NCBI RefSeq assembly: GCF_001633105.1
Contig: NZ_LUKZ01000002.1
Location: forward strand, 230,926-294,925
Direction of reading: 5' to 3'
DNA length: 64,000 bases
Source of the DNA: Acidovorax sp. GW101-3H11
GTDB taxonomy: Bacteria > Pseudomonadota > Gammaproteobacteria > Burkholderiales > Burkholderiaceae_C
In this document: positions 62,466-64,000 of the stretch, piece by piece
How the letters are laid out: the number at the start of each line of letters is the position of its first letter
Position numbering within the stretch: the stretch's first letter is position 1
The notes under the pieces: generated by a model
What the model was told of the DNA's origin: nothing
Databases searched by the model: none
Seen by the model: only the letters and a program-made list of their open reading frames with translations
Translations under genes and position numbers: made by a program

Positions 62466-64000
62466 ATGAAAAGTAGTGTCGTGACGCGCTTGGGCGTGGT
62501 GGTTGCGGCTTCGGTCGCCTTGCTGGCCGGATGTGGTGGCAACGGAACTGAGGTCGGCACAACCTCGTTCAGTGCGGCGCCACTGGTGTTGCAGATGGAT
62601 GGCAGGGTGCAACCCGCCAGTGCAGACCAGGGCGTCGCCAGCATCAAGTCGCGCAATGCCCTGGTTGCGCCGACCCCGGCACGGGTGTCCCTTGAAGCGC
62701 TGGCGTCCTCCAAAACCGAAGCCCTGGCAGGGGGCGTCGGGCCCCGCCAAGTGGGGGTGTCGCGGGACGTGATGGCCACCAAGGCTGCCGCGCAAACCCT
62801 GCAGCAGCTCAAATGGACGACAGCAGCCAACGGCGTGCGTGTGGCCGCGATCAGCTTTACGGCACAAGGTGCGCATGGCCTGCGTCTGGGCGTGGTGGCC
62901 AAGCAGTTGGCTCCCGGGACCTTGCTGCGTGCCTACAGCCAGACCAATCCGGGGAACGTGTTCCAGATTTATGGCCAGGAAGTTTTGCAGCGCATTCAAC
63001 TGAATGCGCAGGCGGGTGATACGTCCCAGAATGGCCAGACATGGTGGACACCCGATCTGGGGTCTGACGAAGTCACGCTGGAAGTGGAACTGCCCCCTGG
63101 CGTTTCGGAAGAGGCGATGGACATTTCTGTCCCCCGCGTATCGCACATCTTCGAGAATCTGTCGGTTCCTACAGAAGACGAGCTGACGGCCAAGATCAAC
63201 GAATCTGCATCTTGCCAGCTGGACGCTACCTGCTACGACGCCTATGCGAACCAGCGCAATGCAGTTGCCCGCATGATGTTCACGTCAGATGGCAATTCTT
63301 ACGTGTGCACTGGAACTCTGCTCAACGACAGCCAGTCTTCGGGGATACCTTATTTCCTGACCGCCAACCACTGCATTTCGACGCAGGCCGAGGCAACGTC
63401 CTTGCAGACGGATTGGTTCTACCGGGCGCCCACATGCAACAGCCGCACCCTGTCGGATGCGACCACCCAACGTGTCAATGGCGCCGCGCTGCTTTACGCT
63501 TCGGCTAGCACCGACACTGCGTTGCTCAAGCTCAACGATACGCCACCAACAGGTGCCTACTTTGCAGGGTGGGATGCCACGGCCCAGAATCCGGGCGCAT
63601 CGGTCGTCGGTCTGCACCACCCCCGCGGTGATCTGCTCAAGATCAGCATGGGCACTGTGACCAGCCTCACAGCGTGCACTCCAACGAGCGCAACGCAGTT
63701 TTCATGCAGTGGCACCACCGGTAACTACTACCGTGTGAATTGGAGCCAAGGCACAACGGAGGGGGGTAGCAGTGGCTCCGCGCTCTTCAAGGGTGGCTCG
63801 CAGGTTATTGGAACCTTGTATGGCGGCAGCTCCAGCTGTACAGCCACCACTTCGCCGGAGTTTTATGGTCGGTTTGATGTTGCCTTCAATGCGGCAATGA
63901 AGAATTGGCTATCGCCTTCGGTTGGCCAATCACCGGTGGTTTCTACCGGCAACCGTGTACCTGTGTACCGTTTCTACAACGGCACGGCGGGTGCTCATTT
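62466..64000 (+). CDS. Secreted trypsin-like serine protease lipoprotein (3' end outside window)
   Basis: An open frame of 511 codons running off the right edge. AGGGAGGA lies five bases before the ATG. The N-terminus is a lipoprotein signal (LLAG-C near residue 24). After about 230 residues of unknown N-terminal domain, a lysyl-endopeptidase-like S1 core has a complete triad: His302 (LTANHC), Asp350 (STDTALLKL) and Ser436 (GGSSGSALF), with several cysteines. The last visible residues (VPVYRFYNGTAGAH) open a DUF5648-type repeat. It is probably cell-surface or secreted. Confidence 0.85.
   Translation, partial: MKSSVVTRLGVVVAASVALLAGCGGNGTEVGTTSFSAAPLVLQMDGRVQPASADQGVASIKSRNALVAPTPARVSLEALASSKTEALAGGVGPRQVGVSRDVMATKAAAQTLQQLKWTTAANGVRVAAISFTAQGAHGLRLGVVAKQLAPGTLLRAYSQTNPGNVFQIYGQEVLQRIQLNAQAGDTSQNGQTWWTPDLGSDEVTLEVELPPGVSEEAMDISVPRVSHIFENLSVPTEDELTAKINESASCQLDATCYDAYANQRNAVARMMFTSDGNSYVCTGTLLNDSQSSGIPYFLTANHCISTQAEATSLQTDWFYRAPTCNSRTLSDATTQRVNGAALLYASASTDTALLKLNDTPPTGAYFAGWDATAQNPGASVVGLHHPRGDLLKISMGTVTSLTACTPTSATQFSCSGTTGNYYRVNWSQGTTEGGSSGSALFKGGSQVIGTLYGGSSSCTATTSPEFYGRFDVAFNAAMKNWLSPSVGQSPVVSTGNRVPVYRFYNGTAGAH

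Overview
The window looks like a chromosomal segment of a Comamonadaceae bacterium (Burkholderiales, Acidovorax-like). This is inferred from the very high G+C, the long antisense open frames that come with it, the protein families present, and several families of short intergenic repeats. No phage, transposase, rRNA, tRNA or CRISPR was seen. Coding density is high, with about 54 genes, two of them cut by the window edges.

Region 1 to 13.5 kb. A minus-strand operon holds an acyl-CoA ligase and a LivG/H/M/K/F-type ABC importer, which fits import of a carboxylate with immediate CoA activation. Divergent from it are the type II secretion helpers gspA and gspB. A second LivK-like binding protein lies divergent from a Crp/Fnr-type regulator. 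The two divergent promoter regions share a near-identical 22-base motif with a TTGTC-N8-GACAA palindrome, so the regulator probably controls both loci. A chemotaxis receptor follows.

Region 13.9 to 30.7 kb. Three overlapping genes encode a DUF4394 lipoprotein, a cupredoxin-like periplasmic protein and a membrane GGNEF/EAL protein. Then come an RluF-like pseudouridine synthase, an alpha/beta hydrolase, a DHH phosphoesterase, aqpZ, htpG (with a sigma32-like promoter and a clear terminator), an orphan OmpR-type regulator, srkA (whose reading frame carries a copy of a dispersed repeat), a DUF2855 protein, and a kinase/universal-stress fusion next to a metallophosphoesterase.

Region 30.8 to 43.4 kb. 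An ohrR-ohr-DUF1304 peroxide operon has a palindromic operator candidate. It is followed by an enoyl-CoA hydratase family protein, a 3-hydroxybutyryl-CoA dehydrogenase, a GMC oxidoreductase, a hemerythrin-like protein, and an overlapping operon of an ABC-2 permease, a PNPOx-like protein and a PNPOx-GAF-winged-helix protein. The likely ATPase partner of the permease is 2.7 kb away, beyond cynS, a DUF3455 lipoprotein and purT.

Region 43.4 to 64 kb. Two further c-di-GMP proteins flank amn. Then come dbpA, a periplasmic ankyrin protein, a secreted HbpS/GlcG-like protein and a FixJ/DctB-like two-component system, followed by a CDF transporter, dtd, a TauE-family permease, two tandem seven-repeat FG-GAP lipoproteins, ybeY-ybeZ, divergent ruvA, and a truncated serine protease lipoprotein with a complete His/Asp/Ser triad.

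The observations most worth following are the shared operator pair, the repeat-derived segment inside srkA, the kinase-USP/phosphoesterase pair, the cupredoxin-like/c-di-GMP overlap unit, the two-component/HbpS/ankyrin locus, the PNPOx/ABC operon, and the stop-codon-abutting GC-rich repeats. No single locus is clearly a wholly new system.
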